Position numbers and translations under genes: made by a program. Below the pieces are notes generated by a model. That model ran no database searches. It saw only the letters and a program-made list of their open reading frames with translations, and was not told the origin of the DNA. A stretch of 64,000 nucleotides of DNA from Poa pratensis (lineage: Eukaryota > Streptophyta > Magnoliopsida > Poales > Poaceae), in the NCBI GenBank assembly GCA_947311845.1, contig CAMZMU010000116.1, positions 5,421,318-5,485,317 on the forward strand. Reading direction: 5' to 3'. Of the stretch, positions 10,101 to 21,224 are shown piece after piece (positions within the stretch are counted from its first letter, which is position 1; the number at the start of each line of letters is the position of its first letter).

Positions 10101-11735
10101 GAAACAAATTTATGTATTCACTTATGCCTATACTAATACTAGATTTTGAATTTTGTACGAATAACTTAGCTAGTCTAAACATATAATAAGATCATCCATC
10201 TCCCATGGACCTCACAATAATAAGTCCATTTTATTGAGGGCAACTAGACCCCTGATATATATGGTGCGTGCGAGAGGGTGCTTGGCGGACTCCGTGCTTG
10301 GCAGCGTATTCGGGCCTGGCCGCCTGCCACTTGTCCGCACTGCAGTGCTTCTGCGTAACACTGCTGGCCTTGCGTGTCTAGCTTCTGGGCACGCGTCCCT
10401 TTTTCTCTACGTTTTTTCCAGTCTTCCATACAAGTACAACCTGGCAGTGCAAAAAAAGGGTCTCTGGTACAACTGAAATTGAAAAGTTTCACGTAATATA
10501 GCCCGCCTTACGGCAGTGCACTATACACTGCTTAACCGAAACCATGCACTATACTCATTAGAAGGCAGTGCATTGTCCGCCCGAAGCCCGAAGGCAGTGC
10601 ACTGATCAGCCACTACTCAACCAACGCAGTGCAATATAAAAGAGAAACCAGTGCACATGTGAAGCCGAAGATAGTGCAAATCCAGAAAGTCGGTGCAACC
10701 TACACACTCCATGTCTCGACGCGATTAGCACAGTTGTGAAAAAACATCGTTATTTGGAAGCTCGGTTCACGAACAATTTCATTTTTTCATAGTTGGCTCT
10801 AGAAAATGAAAGAGAACAGAACCGATTATGCTCTCTTCACCGGTGGATATACCCACGTAGCACTCACTACTTGTTGCGCGTGGAGGGAGTAAAAGAAAAC
10901 TCCCAGAGAGAGCGCCCTTTTCCTTGTAAATCAGGGATCCCGGCCAATCCTCGATCTCTACATTTCCTCTAACTAATTAAATGACCTTCTAGATTCCAAA
11001 GATGAGCTCTTTCAAATCACACGGAGGTGACCAAAATAACTTACCTAAGATTTCTCCTTTGACTTTCCCTTCCCTTCCCTCACCCGAGAATTGCATTTCC
11101 ACTTCAGTTTCCTGTTCTAATGGAGATTTATTGCATCATTCAAACATAGAAACATGAGATTGTGATATAGCTACACATAATTCCACCTAGAAACGTTGAG
11201 AATCATCTATGCGCTCCTAACTCTTGTATATCCTTACCTTACTCCACTCGGGCGAACTATTTTTTTCATTGCTAACCGGGCCAGCGACATATGGTGTGAA
11301 TAGTCAAACTAGCTAACAGTTTAGGTATTTCTTGCACTCATTAAATTTTGTTTAGACATGTGACTACAAGAATTTGGTAAACAAAATAACTAGTGTTTCC
11401 ATATTTCTGAATTTGATATGTGTATTCGAAAGACTCTCATGCACCCGCATGAAGATCGTCTACTCCACGTCGTGAGTCAGTCTGAGATCCCCACCGCCAC
11501 CTAGCTAGCTCCTCCAAGAAGCGCCCGTCTTTAACCGGGAGGTCGCGAGGAAGTAACGGGGGAAGGAGAAAACTCACACAATGCTTCCTGCTTGTTGATA
11601 TCAGGGGGAGAACCGAAGGGGAGATCGGCGCTTTGCCGCTTTCCTCCTTGCATGATGCCTTTTTATCTCGTAAGCTAGTCTCAAGCATGGAGTTAAGAAA
11701 GCTGGGGGATGTAGCTGGGCGCGGTAAGTAAATGC
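10101..11735. other. Downstream tail of locus E and unassigned DNA with GCAGTGCAC motifs
   Basis: The first 140 bp (to about 10245) match the tail after locus F (GGACCTCACAATAATAAGTC). At 10500-10700 the word GCAGTGCA or close variants recur about seven times, resembling the minisatellite at 28.2-28.8 kb. The rest, 10700-11735, has no open frame I recognise and no obvious terminal repeats. Confidence 0.4.
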
Positions 11736-12150
11736 ATCATTTGTTCAAAGCGGTTGCTAGTTAATGAAATTTGGAGACGTACAATTATTAACTTGACTTG
11801 AACGAATAATTTGGTATGGACGTTGAAGTAGAGGTTGCTAGTTGGATTAGTTGCTCTAGCTGGCTCTTGTTTCTTCTGAATATATTTTTAAATAAATCTT
11901 ATGAATATAATTATGCGCCGGTGATATGTGTTTCACTTCATGTTCGGTGGGTGGCACTCTAAACTACTAGCCGAGGAGAAGGACTGCATAAATGCAAATA
12001 GAATCATTTATCGTGAGATAAATAATATGATTGTGTGCTATGAGCGTTCATGCGATTGCCGCAAGATAATTTACTTGGTGATGTTTATTCTACTTAGCTC
12101 ACATTTTATTTCTTAAGGACTCTTGGCTGCGTATCATATAGATACATAGG

Positions 12151-13000
12151 CAGGGCCGGGCCGGCAAAATTCGGGGCCCTGTGCGAAACTCTAAAACTAG
12201 GCCCTATCTCATACGAAAATTTGAACTAATGAGCAATTTTTATGACGCTGATAGGGCACTTGTTTTGGCGATTAGCCGATCAAAAGAGGAAGTGTTGAAG
12301 GACTCTATTTTCTATAAAAACTTGAACAAGGACGCTCTAGGACATGTTTGGTTAGCTACGGCGGTTTCGGTCCAGTTGCATGTGTGGCCCGACAAGGGCT
12401 GACTCTACTTCTATATGACCTACGAAACAGAAAAGTTATAACACGAAATTTGTGCGAAACGTCGAGATGAAACTGCTCGTAAAAGGATACTGAAAACGGT
12501 CAACCGAGTGCGACAAATTTGACAAAATTCGCCTAAAAAAGTTCAGAGCATCGGTTCAAAATTGAGAAGGAACAACCGACGAAACCCGAAACCGAGCACG
12601 GGAATGGAACCTACTCGTCGACACACACATATTTCGTGTACAAATTATTTAGAATAAAAATATAATTGTGTAGATTAGAGGGGCAAGCAACTAAACTGGT
12701 CTTATTTTACATCCAACCGCATAGGGCTCATTTTGTCGTGGTATTCAGTGGTTCGTGTGAGCGTCCTTTTTTTTTTTTTTTTTTTTTTTTGAGATTTTCG
12801 TGTGAGCGTCCTGGGAACCATCGATAGTTGCCCAGGATGTGGCCCAGCCCCACGCTGCTAAGCGCGCTGGATCCAGTCTGCCAGCCCAATTTATTTTAGA
12901 TTTCCACATAACTGTATATAGGCTATACAAATTTTGGGGCTCCTAATTTTATGGGCCCTGTGCGGCCCGCACATCTGACACCACTGTGGGCCCGGCCCTG
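12151..13000. mobile_element. Non-autonomous hAT-like DNA transposon (1)
   Basis: An 850-bp element with GC-rich terminal inverted repeats (CAGGGCCGGGCC ... GGCCCGGCCCTG), flanked by a perfect 8-bp duplication TACATAGG (12143-12150 and 13001-13008). The 8-bp duplication and CAGGG termini fit the hAT superfamily. No transposase domain is visible. A 30-bp poly(T) insert (12767-12796) with its own 15-bp duplication lies inside it. The nearby element at 15487-16520 has the same ends. Confidence 0.85.
12767..12796 (-). mobile_element. Minimal retroposon tail with 15-bp target duplication
   Basis: A run of 24 T followed by GAGATT is flanked by perfect copies of TTCGTGTGAGCGTCC (12752-12766 and 12797-12811). 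This is the footprint of a reverse-transcribed, extremely 5'-truncated insertion in minus orientation, in which only the poly(A) tail and a few bases were copied. It is nested in the hAT-like element and so is younger. Confidence 0.7.
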
Positions 13001-13918
13001 TACATAGGTCAAAAGATCAGCGGAAAATCACCTTCAAGTTAAAGGCAAGTAAATGCATTTTGTTTAAAGCGGCGATATCCACCGACCTACCCGAGGACTA
13101 AGCTCCTTAAAAAGGGTTTTTTTTGGAGTGGGTTTTGTGGGTTAGATTCTCAGCTAGTGATCCACAAGATGACTAGTGAGTTCATATCACTAACAACCCA
13201 ATATATCCTTATAAAGAGTAACGCTTCCGTATGCAAAATAGAATCTCCTATTCATCATTTTATTTCTTTGTCTAGAAATTATTTGATCCCAGTTCGTGCA
13301 TTATTTGTTATGTATATGCATATCAGGGATTTGATTATTTGTATAATAGGCATAGAAGGCACCGGAAATAACCAATGGATAACCTAGATTAGAACATGCA
13401 CTGATAGTTCTGAAGTAACGACCATCTCCGTCGCTGAAGTTAAAAGGATTATTTCTTACTCTGCTCTGCTGCATGGAATTGGTTGTTCTCCCTTTGTCAC
13501 ACCCCGCTGCCACCGCCAAACAATTCTTGTTTGGTTGTTTTGTCGCTATACTATCACACCACCGCCAAAGAAATTGGTTCACACAATAAAGTCAGCCCTT
13601 TTACTGAAAACAAAATTTCTATAAATAACTTAATTAGTCTAAAAAAGAAATTGGTTCACACAATAATGCCTATAAAGATTATAGATATTGAATTTCTACA
13701 AATAACTTAATTAGTCTAAAAATAGAATAAGATCATCCATCTACGCTGGACCTCACAATAATAAGTCAAATTTTATTGAGAGCAACTAGCAAGAGGGTGC
13801 TGGCCATGCGTGTCTAGCTACGTGAAAATCCATAAATTTTACCTTGAGACAAAACTTCAGCAAAAATAAATCTCCTTCCAGAAATTCCAAATCTAACTTT
13901 TTTAGTCGCGTCCAACAT

Positions 13919-13945
13919 GGGGGGGGGGGGGGGGGGGGGGGGGGG
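13919..13945. repeat. G homopolymer, 27 bases
   Basis: A run of 27 G in otherwise AT-rich DNA. Similar runs occur at 3783-3807 (C25), 21190-21223 (C34) and 33686-33708 (G23). They may mark places where read accuracy was limiting, so lengths should be treated with caution. Confidence 0.9.
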
Positions 13946-14460
13946 TGCTACCCTCTTCGTGATAGCGCCCTGCGCCACTGCGATACAGCACTGCCAAGTG
14001 TGGCATGGCTTGACCTACATGCCGGAAGTATAGCGCCGGGAATGTGTGCTTTCGTACATTTTTATTTTAAATGTGTGCTTCAAATACTTGAAATATTATG
14101 AAAAACAGAAGCTGTACTCTACAAGGAAGGGTATCTAGAAAACTTGGAGGCAAGGCAACAAAACTTCTCCAACCTTTTTATAGGTGTCCGCGTACGTGTT
14201 CTTTTCACCACCTTGATTTTAACCTGTTGGCTCGAGCTCTTACTGAACAATGAATCTTCTATCTGATCATCCGAGTTGACATTTCCATAGGATCGTGAAA
14301 ACTATCCTTCGGCACAAACACAACAAAGAAATTAAAAAACAAAGCTTGGAAGCATGCATCAAGGCCCTCTTCCAAGATGTAAGGAAACTAATTTACTTGG
14401 GAAAAGACCAGCACACACTCGCGAGCTAGTTGTTTGGCCTAGGGATGCATGCATAACAAT
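13946..14460. other. Unassigned stretch between PHAS loci F and G
   Basis: No coding, RNA or transposon signature was recognised between the G run and the start of the upstream region of locus G at about 14465. Confidence 0.4.
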
Positions 14461-14464
14461 CAAC

Positions 14465-15255
14465 CATTTTACTTGTGCTATGAGCGTTCATGTGGTGATG
14501 TTTGTTCTACTTAGCTCACATTTTCTCTCTAAGGACAGAATGGATTTTCTACCGATGGATTTTGTGTCGTCTAGGACTCTAGGTGGTGTATCATATTGAT
14601 ATAGAGGTTGAAAGTTCAGCAGAATTCCACCTTCAAAATAAGGGCAAGTAAATGCAATTTTTTAAAACCAGGCATAGCCTCTGACCTACCCGAGGACTAA
14701 ACTCATAAAAAAGGATTCTCAGAGTGAGTTACAAGCTAGAGGACTAGTAAGTTTAAATTCTCAGCTAGTGACCCATGAGAGGACTAGTGAATTCATATCC
14801 GTGTCAACCCCATACATCTTTATATAGAGCAACACTTCCCTATGCAAAATAGAATAGCTTATTCATCATTTCATTTCTTTGTTTTTGAACTATTCATTTG
14901 TCATGTATATGCACACCAGGGATTTGAATTTAATTGGTATAATAGGCATAGAAGGCAACAGGAATTGTCAATGGATGACCGGGATTAGAACATGCACTCC
15001 CACTCCTTCAATAACGACCATCGCTATAGCTGAAGTTACAACGTGTATCTCGTCATCTGCTTTATTGCATGTGTTGGTTGCTCTCCCTTTGACACACCCG
15101 TCTACCAAGCGCTAAGCAATTATTATTTGGTTGTTTTGTATGCCACACTATCACATCACCTAGTGTAACTAATAACGACTTAACCGATTCTTGCTTTCCC
15201 GGGGAAAAGAGAACGAAGTTGGTTCACACAATAAAGTCAGGCTTTTTACTGAAAA
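14465..15255 (+). ncRNA. Candidate 21-PHAS locus G
   Basis: A shortened upstream region leads to TATATA at 14821-14826. The miR2118-like site is at 14943-14964 (consensus except CAACAGG for CACCAGG), and AATAAA at 15230-15235 in the shared TTGGTTCACACAATAAAG context. The site lies 1596 bp after that of locus F. The tail runs to about 15390 and leads into the second LINE zf-RVT fragment, the same order as after locus D. This supports duplication of the whole block. Confidence 0.7.
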
Positions 15256-15399
15256 AAAATATGTATTCATTTGTTTCTCTGATGATAATAAAATTTAAAT
15301 TTTCTACGAATAAGTTACTCTAAAAATAGAATAAGACCATACATATCTATTGGACCTCAGAAATAAAATTTGACTTATTATTATATTCATGAATGAGCA

Positions 15400-15486
15400 C
15401 GTTTGGTCCATTTGGTCGCCTCCCAAGTGCAAATTGTTTGCATGGTTAGCCCTGCAAAACAGGTTGTGGACTGCTTATAGATTGGC
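15400..15486 (+). pseudogene. LINE zf-RVT fragment, second copy, split by a hAT-like element
   Basis: The translation WSIWSPPKCKLFAWLALQNR is nearly the same as the fragment at 3490-3610. It continues at 16529-16630 on the other side of the hAT-like insertion (LATGWAVNAF ... C-x-HC-x-C). It belongs to the duplicated unit. Confidence 0.6.
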
Positions 15487-16520
15487 CAGGGCCGGCCCTG
15501 GTGGGGGTCAGGGTGTGCGGCCGCCCCGGGCCCCCAAAATCTAGGGGCCCCACCCGTGTATGCAATATACATACGTATTGTCAGCCCAGCAGAAAAAAAA
15601 AGACTTTGGGCTAATGGGCTCTGTGATGCGTGGCCAGAGAGGCAAGGGGTCAAAATCCCAGGAATTAGCGATCGCTGCTTCCGCCGATCAACCAATCCAA
15701 TCGGCTCCGGTCTTCCTGCAATCCTGTTCCTGTTCCATCGCATCAGTTGCGATTGCTCATCGCCCTCACCGATACTCATCACATGACGCCGCCGTCCAAG
15801 CCATCGTCCATGGCTCTCTCAATCTCCCTCGACGACGTGAGGTACTGATCTATACGCGCTCTGTCCATTTTTCTCTCGATCCTCTCAGCACTCTCTCAAT
15901 CTTTTTCTCATCACAGGATTGCAAGTACAGTCAGTTAGTTGCCTTGCCAATTTCAGCTTTCGGGGACCCCAATCACGACAACACGCCGCACTAATTTGGG
16001 TCTTTTCTTTCCCTTCTTCACTTGCGCGCACATAGCCGATTCGACCATCTGAGGTACAGTAGTATGTTCTGATTGCCTTATCAATAGATCAATACTCGGT
16101 ATAATTTATTTCAACATTTGATGTATTTTTGTCAGCATTGTGCGTTGCGATGTATGAGGAAAAGAGCAAAGTGTGTAGCTAATTCATCGGATGCGCACAC
16201 ACACAGTCTCCTAGTGTTGATGAACAACATGTTTATACATCTGATATTTAAATTTTGACGACATTGTGCATCGAGAAGCAATTATTGAATGACATTAACA
16301 TCGACCCTATTATAAATGACTTTGCATCGAGAAATGTTAAAAGAAAATTTTGAGGCAGTATGTTTAAATTACTTGATATTATACTACTTATAGATGCATT
16401 TACAAGATATTGGCAGCATGCGTTTTTACACGTACATTCATTATTATTATTGTGATGTCTAAATTAGGGGCCACAAGTATTAGTTTTGCCCTGGCCCCCA
16501 AAATCTTAGGACCGGTCCTG
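15487..16520. mobile_element. Non-autonomous hAT-like DNA transposon (2)
   Basis: This 1034-bp element has CAGGGCCGGCCCTGG at the left end and GGACCGGTCCTG at the right end, flanked by a perfect 8-bp duplication AGATTGGC (15479-15486 and 16521-16528). The subterminal repeats (GGGCCCC/GGCCCCC) resemble those of the element at 12151-13000. No transposase was seen. It interrupts a LINE-derived zf-RVT fragment. Confidence 0.85.
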
Positions 16521-16639
16521 AGATTGGCGACTGGCTGGGCGGTCAATGCATTCTCTGCAAGTAGATCCCTGAGACTGCGGCGCACATGTTCTTCGAATGC
16601 CGTCACTGCAAGTGCATCTGGGACCCACATTGTTATGGT

Positions 16640-17015
16640 AATATCTCATGCATCTCCGTAAATACTCTAAAATACCCTGGTACACTATTTCTGATGAGAC
16701 CCTGAACTGCAGTATTCTTTAGTTTGACTGATCATGCACTATGTCGTTCTAGTTCGAGGAGGATGAAATGGCCAGAAGCAACAACATGGAAACTTCGTCT
16801 CCTGAAGGATAAGCTTTTTATCAATTACCTTGTACTTCCTTAGTGTATTCGCTTCTGCAAGTAGCTTTTATGCTAGTTACTGAAAGGGAATTTCGAGACG
16901 ACTTGAGAGAATTGTTTGGAATAAGGATGTTGAAGTAGAGGTTACTAGTAGTATTAATTGCTCTAGTTCACTCTGCCAGTTCATTGTGGTCTGTTCTCGT
17001 TTCTTCTGAATAAAA
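16640..17015 (+). pseudogene. Orphan PHAS upstream region H
   Basis: The distal part of the upstream region is present (CACTATGTCGTTCTAGTTCG, GGCCAGAAGCAACAACATGG, GAGACGACTTGAGAGAATTG), up to GTTTCTTCTGAATAAAATTG. Unrelated sequence then replaces the rest. There is no TATA box or miR2118-like site. Confidence 0.55.
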
Positions 17016-17028
17016 TTGCATGCGCGTG

Positions 17029-17410
17029 GAATATCAAGAATACCTTATCCTCTCCTGCCTTTCTTTTCCTCTACCAAATTTCAGTACCACCAAACTGACT
17101 GCCTCCTGAAATATCAAGAATACCTTATCCTCTCCTGCCTTTCTTTTCCTCTACCAAATTTCAGTACCACCATTGCTGCCTCTACCAAGCTTCGCCTTCA
17201 CCGTTCGTCTCCAGTGGGAGCTCGCATCGTTCCTCCGCCTGCACTTCACGACCGCACGCCGGCTGCATCACCATGCGGCGCCACGCACGCCTTCGCCGTC
17301 TACGGCCTCTCTCCTCAAGCTTCTGCATGTGCTGGCCGCCGCGCGTCCTACGTCTGGATGCCCCTCTTGCCGACGACCGCCTGGCCGCCGTGGTTATCAT
17401 CCGCATGCTA
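17029..17410. repeat. Segment shared in inverse orientation with 2026-2320, with internal 77-bp duplication
   Basis: A block starting ATATCAAGAATACCTTATCC is present twice in tandem (about 17030 and 17108, period about 77 bp). The following GC-rich part matches 2026-2200 in reverse. The GC-rich part is open in several frames, but no protein family was recognised. It may be a captured gene fragment. Confidence 0.5.
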
Positions 17411-18095
17411 AAACTGCATCATTCAAACGGGGCTACTCAACTGTCTTGAAGGCGGCAGGGAACCGTTCGTCGCAACTTCTCATTTTTTGAATGGGTTGTT
17501 CGGCGCACTGCTCCGTGTGGTAGAGCTTCGAGAAGCTGGAAGCCAGAGAACTTCTGTCACACCCTAAAGCCAAAGTACTTCTGAACACACCCTAAAGGTT
17601 TAACTGTACCGAAGATAGCATGTGAATATTCACGTGTCTACAAAAAAGATAGCTACATAATATATATTCCGAAAACATTAATATTCACTTATCTCCATCT
17701 CGTGGTCACTCCTGTTCCATGCACACATTGCAGGAAGACAAAGGTGTTTTTCCTCCACCTTCATCCCCACCAACCGATCGGGTTTAGCTCTACCACCACC
17801 AATGGTGTGTCGGCGTTCCTCATACAGTACCTACAAAAATGTCACTCTAGCTAAATAGCCATTGCTCTATATGAGAAAATATATACAATTGTGTCTGCCG
17901 TAAACTATACCTCCAGCGTATGCTGACTTTTGGTCAAAATGTGTCTTGTTTACCTTCTATATTGGCATATATATATAGTCATAACCTAGCTCACTCTTGG
18001 TTGCTAGACATGTCTTCTGTAAGGACACACGACTTAAGTGGCTACAATAGCAGAGAATTAGGCGGTATGAGTGTTGGATTTTTCTATCTTCTTCA
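17411..18095. other. Unassigned stretch
   Basis: AT-rich DNA with no recognised gene, RNA or complete transposon. Confidence 0.4.
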
Positions 18096-18260
18096 CAGGG
18101 CCGGGCCCATAGGTGTGCACACTCTGCGCCCCGCATAGGGCCCATATAATTGGGGGCCCAAAAAATTATATAAGTTGCTGAGCCGATGTCGCCTTCGCTA
18201 GGTTGGTCACTCGCGATTCTAGACGACAGCGGTTCCTAGGCCCCCAACTCGCGTCGCTTA
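18096..18260. mobile_element. hAT-like element end (3), truncated
   Basis: The sequence begins CAGGGCCGGGCCC and has GGGCCC and GGGGGCCC subterminal repeats like the complete elements at 12151 and 15487. No matching right end or 8-bp duplication was found downstream, so it appears truncated. The right limit given is approximate. Confidence 0.5.
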
Positions 18261-18543
18261 TGATCGCGTATGTACATTGGAGCCAACAAAATGATACAAG
18301 TTCGTTTCAAATTCTTATGTCACTGCTCACTCGTAGTCCTACTTATAGATCAAAGCTGAGAACAGTTGTGGATCAACAGACATCGTCATTGTGCGATCTC
18401 GCAATCTAGTTTTCTTATGTGCGAGTGAGTTTCATTTCACCAGAAAATCCATAGCATTCCCTACTGCCTTAGTCGCACAACTCTACATGTCGAAGACCCT
18501 TTATTATATTATATCTGAGTTGCCTTAGTCGTACTGCCTGCTA

Positions 18544-18646
18544 CTCCCTCCGTTCGGACTTACTTGTCTCTGAAATGAGTGACCTACACACTAATAAGTG
18601 TCTAGATACATCCAACTTTGAGACAACTAATTCCGAACGGAGGGAG
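18544..18646. mobile_element. Stowaway MITE (Tc1/Mariner type)
   Basis: A 103-bp palindromic element that starts CTCCCTCCGTTCGGA and ends TCCGAACGGAGGGAG, flanked by the TA target duplication. This is the classic Triticeae Stowaway structure. Confidence 0.95.
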
Positions 18647-18649
18647 TAG

Positions 18650-19224
18650 ATAACAAACGGTAGATAATTTGTGTGACAGTTGCATCCGCAAAACAAAGCT
18701 TTTCTAAATTGAAGCTATTTAAGTCCTACATGGCTACTACTATGACACACAACAAAGACTTAGTTATTTGGCCACAATAACACTTGAGAGCAAAGTGTTA
18801 CCGAAGAGCCGAAGATTGATTATATATTTATATGGTGATATCATTTAAGGTTTCATTTCCAATAATACTAAAATGATGATGATATTCGATAAAACATTAT
18901 GCAGCCGGAAGTTGAATAAGTATGATTTTTTATACATCCAATTGTTATGTAGGACGACATTATATCATATACATTAGAATTGTTCGTTAGTTCATTTTTC
19001 TACTGGGATAGGGCCCCTTTTTTTAGTTTGGATTTTGTCGGCCTAGCCTCGGGAGAGCAGAACCCCACCGGTACCGTCGCCATCTGCCACACAGTCTTTG
19101 TCTTGCCTCATCTACCGGCGGCGATGAGAGGGAAGGTGGGAGAGAGGGAGGCTGGCGGCGACGAATGGGCCCCTGTATCACCTGCCACATGGCTATGGTA
19201 GTACGACATGTCGTGCATCTCTAC
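18650..19224. other. Unassigned stretch
   Basis: No supportable feature. The short GC-rich part at 19030-19190 is open in one frame (73 codons) but has no recognisable domain. Confidence 0.35.
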
Positions 19225-19915
19225 AAATACATTAGATGACCCTGGTCTACACTATTTTCTGATGGGAGCCTGAACCTCACTATTCTTTCGTTTGACATAC
19301 CCTGCACTATGTCTTTCTAGTTTGCCGAGGATGACTAGCCAGAAGCAAAAACATGAAAACTGTGTCTCCTGAATCACTGAATGATAAGCTTTTATCAGTT
19401 GCCTTGTACTTCCTTAGTGAATTGCTTCAGCAAGTAGCTTATGCTAGTTAATGAAATTTGGAGACGTACAATTATTAACTTGACTTGAGCGAATAGTTTG
19501 GTATGGACGTTGATGTAGAGGTTGTTAGTACGATTAATTGCTCTAGTTGAGACGCGCTTGATAGCGCAGTGGCAGTGGCCAGCCAGCCCGCCCAAGTTCG
19601 ATCCCTAGATCACTTGGGTATCTCAGCAGTGAGTTTTCCCGAAATAAATTTGCAGGTGCCTCACACACATCCACGAGTTATTAACGTGAGATAAAATTTA
19701 TGATTCTGTGCTATGAGCGTTCATGCGATCACCGCAAGATAATTTACTTGGTGATGTTTGTTCTACTTAGCTCACATTTTCTCTCTTAAGGACGGAATGT
19801 GGGCACATTAGCTGGTGGCTTTTGTTTTTCATGGATTTTCTACCGATGCATTTTGTGTCATCTAGGACTCTAGGTGGTGTATCATATTGACACAGAGGTC
19901 GAAGATCAGCGGAAT
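19225..19915 (+). pseudogene. Orphan PHAS upstream region I, carrying a SINE
   Basis: This repeats the upstream region (CAGAAGCAAAAACATG, TTGACTTGAGCGAATAG, ATTTACTTGGTGATGTTTG, GATCAGCGGAATT). It is interrupted by a tRNA-derived SINE at about 19550-19675 and joined at about 19915 to the upstream region of locus J. It has no TATA box or site of its own. Confidence 0.55.
19550..19675 (+). mobile_element. tRNA-derived SINE
   Basis: An internal RNA polymerase III promoter is visible: an A-box-like TAGCGCAGTGG (about 19562-19572) and a B box AGTTCGATCCC (19595-19605). It interrupts the PHAS upstream region, whose blocks continue on both sides. The ends are approximate. Confidence 0.65.
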
Positions 19916-20840
19916 TTGTGCTCTAAGCGTTGATGTCATCTCCAGTTCTCCACATGATAATTTGCTAGGTGACATTGGTTTTACTCGGATCACATTTACT
20001 CTCTGGGAAAGAAACGTTAGCGGTTGGGCATTCTTTTTCATGAGCTTTATACAGTACTAATAAAATGAGTGTTGCATAAGTGCATCTTCTTTATGGACAA
20101 AAGGAGAGTACATGATTCATCCGTTGAAAGCTGAGACGGCCTTCGACCTATCCAAAGACCAAGACAAAGGGATCAGTGTAGTCGTAATAACAAAGGGATT
20201 GTTATCTTCTAGAAGATCAGTGTAGTCGTATCATTGAATACCCATCAAAGTCCTCGTTTCAAATACAGAATACCAACCAAGTATCTTATAAATAGTGTAG
20301 CTTCTCTAAAAAAATCTGAGTAGCTCATTCCTTATTGCATTAATGTATGTCTTAGAATTATTCAGTCATACTTCACAAAAGATATATTGTGTCTCTACGT
20401 CTACTAGGGAGTCCGATAGGCATAGGCATGCATGGAAGACACCAGGAATTATCAATCGATTACCGGAGTTACATCCACATCAACGGTTTCAGAAGCTGCA
20501 TGCAGCTGAATCTAATTATGTCGCTGCAACCATGCTCGTCTGCCACATCCCTCCGCTAACCTCTGAAAAATTACGATCCGTCTGTCTTCTATGCCACACT
20601 GTCACACCATCTCAGGAGAGCAATGTTGTGATCTTCTGTTGCTTTCCTGACACTCAAAAGGTGCTTGTCCTGCTTGGTTGAGGACGAGAGAAAACACGGC
20701 AAGATGGAGGACTGGTGAATGATTTGGTCGACCTTAATCACTTGCTTGCTCAAGTCATCGTCGTTGCAGACAGGAGAGCCTCTAGGGCTGCCATGTTTTC
20801 TTGCTTTCATCCGAGTTTCAAGAAGCTAGTATACATGTTT
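19916..20840 (+). ncRNA. Candidate 21-PHAS locus J (subtype II)
   Basis: TATAAA lies at 20287-20292, and the miR2118-like site ends at 20448 (CATGGAAGACACCAGGAA preceded by a duplicated TAGGCA). The downstream region (TCGCTGCAACCATGCTCGTC, TTGGTTGAGGACGAGAG, GACCTTAATCACTTGCTTGC) is shared with loci K and L but not with D-G. The AATAAA context of subtype I is absent. The 4-base insertion near the site 5' end may change pairing with miR2118. No reading frame is conserved among J, K and L. Confidence 0.6.
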
Positions 20841-20854
20841 ATCTATACCTATAC

Positions 20855-21188
20855 CTAATTAACAATATCAAGTGCGAGGGCACTCACACGAGGGCCGGCG
20901 CCAACACTGGTTTCGATGCCCTCACAATATTCACGCACGAGCCCCACTAGCTTTTTTGTGGACATGATGAAGAAGGCCGACTCATTGGTGTCGGCAACTA
21001 GTGGTTGAGCCACTAGTGAAATGACTACATTTACGTTACGAAGATCGCTGGAGCTCGTGTCCAGCGGCCAATGCGATGTTGAGAACACACCCACAGAGCA
21101 CCAAACGCATGCGTCCCCCAAGTCAAAAAAAAAAACGCATGCGTCCCCAGCCTCGAAACCCTACCGCTGGATCCCCTTGCTACCAAGT
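20855..21188. repeat. Direct duplicate of 26225-26355
   Basis: The stretch around GATGAAGAAGGCCGACTC and GTTGAGCCACTAGTGAAATG at 20855-21030 recurs at 26225-26355. Two copies of ACGCATGCGTCCCC follow at about 21105 and 21136. Function unknown. Confidence 0.5.

Positions 21189-21189
<1 letters not shown>

Positions 21190-21223
<34 letters not shown>
21190..21223. repeat. C homopolymer, 34 bases
   Basis: The longest homopolymer in the window, preceded by AAGTAC and followed by GCATTCTC. Confidence 0.9.

Positions 21224-21224
<1 letters not shown>

Larger units (their letters stand above)
11740..13610 (+). ncRNA. Candidate 21-PHAS locus F, promoter split by a hAT-like element
   Basis: The upstream region starts at about 11740 and is interrupted at 12151-13000 by a hAT-like element that duplicated TACATAGG. 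It resumes at 13009. TATAAA lies at 13210-13215, and the miR2118-like site at 13347-13368 (TAGGCATAGAAGGCACCGGA then AA). AATAAA lies at 13585-13590 in the shared context, and a second partial copy of that context follows at about 13630. The core transcript region 13210-13610 is uninterrupted. The insertion lies more than 200 bp upstream of TATA, so effects on expression are uncertain. Confidence 0.65.

Noticed and set aside
14879..15115. Short ORFs over the 22-nt motif (for example MYMHTRDLNLIGIIGIEG) as a conserved peptide gene
   Set aside because: The frame is not kept among copies: indels change it freely while the 22-nt DNA motif stays. This argues for a nucleic-acid function.
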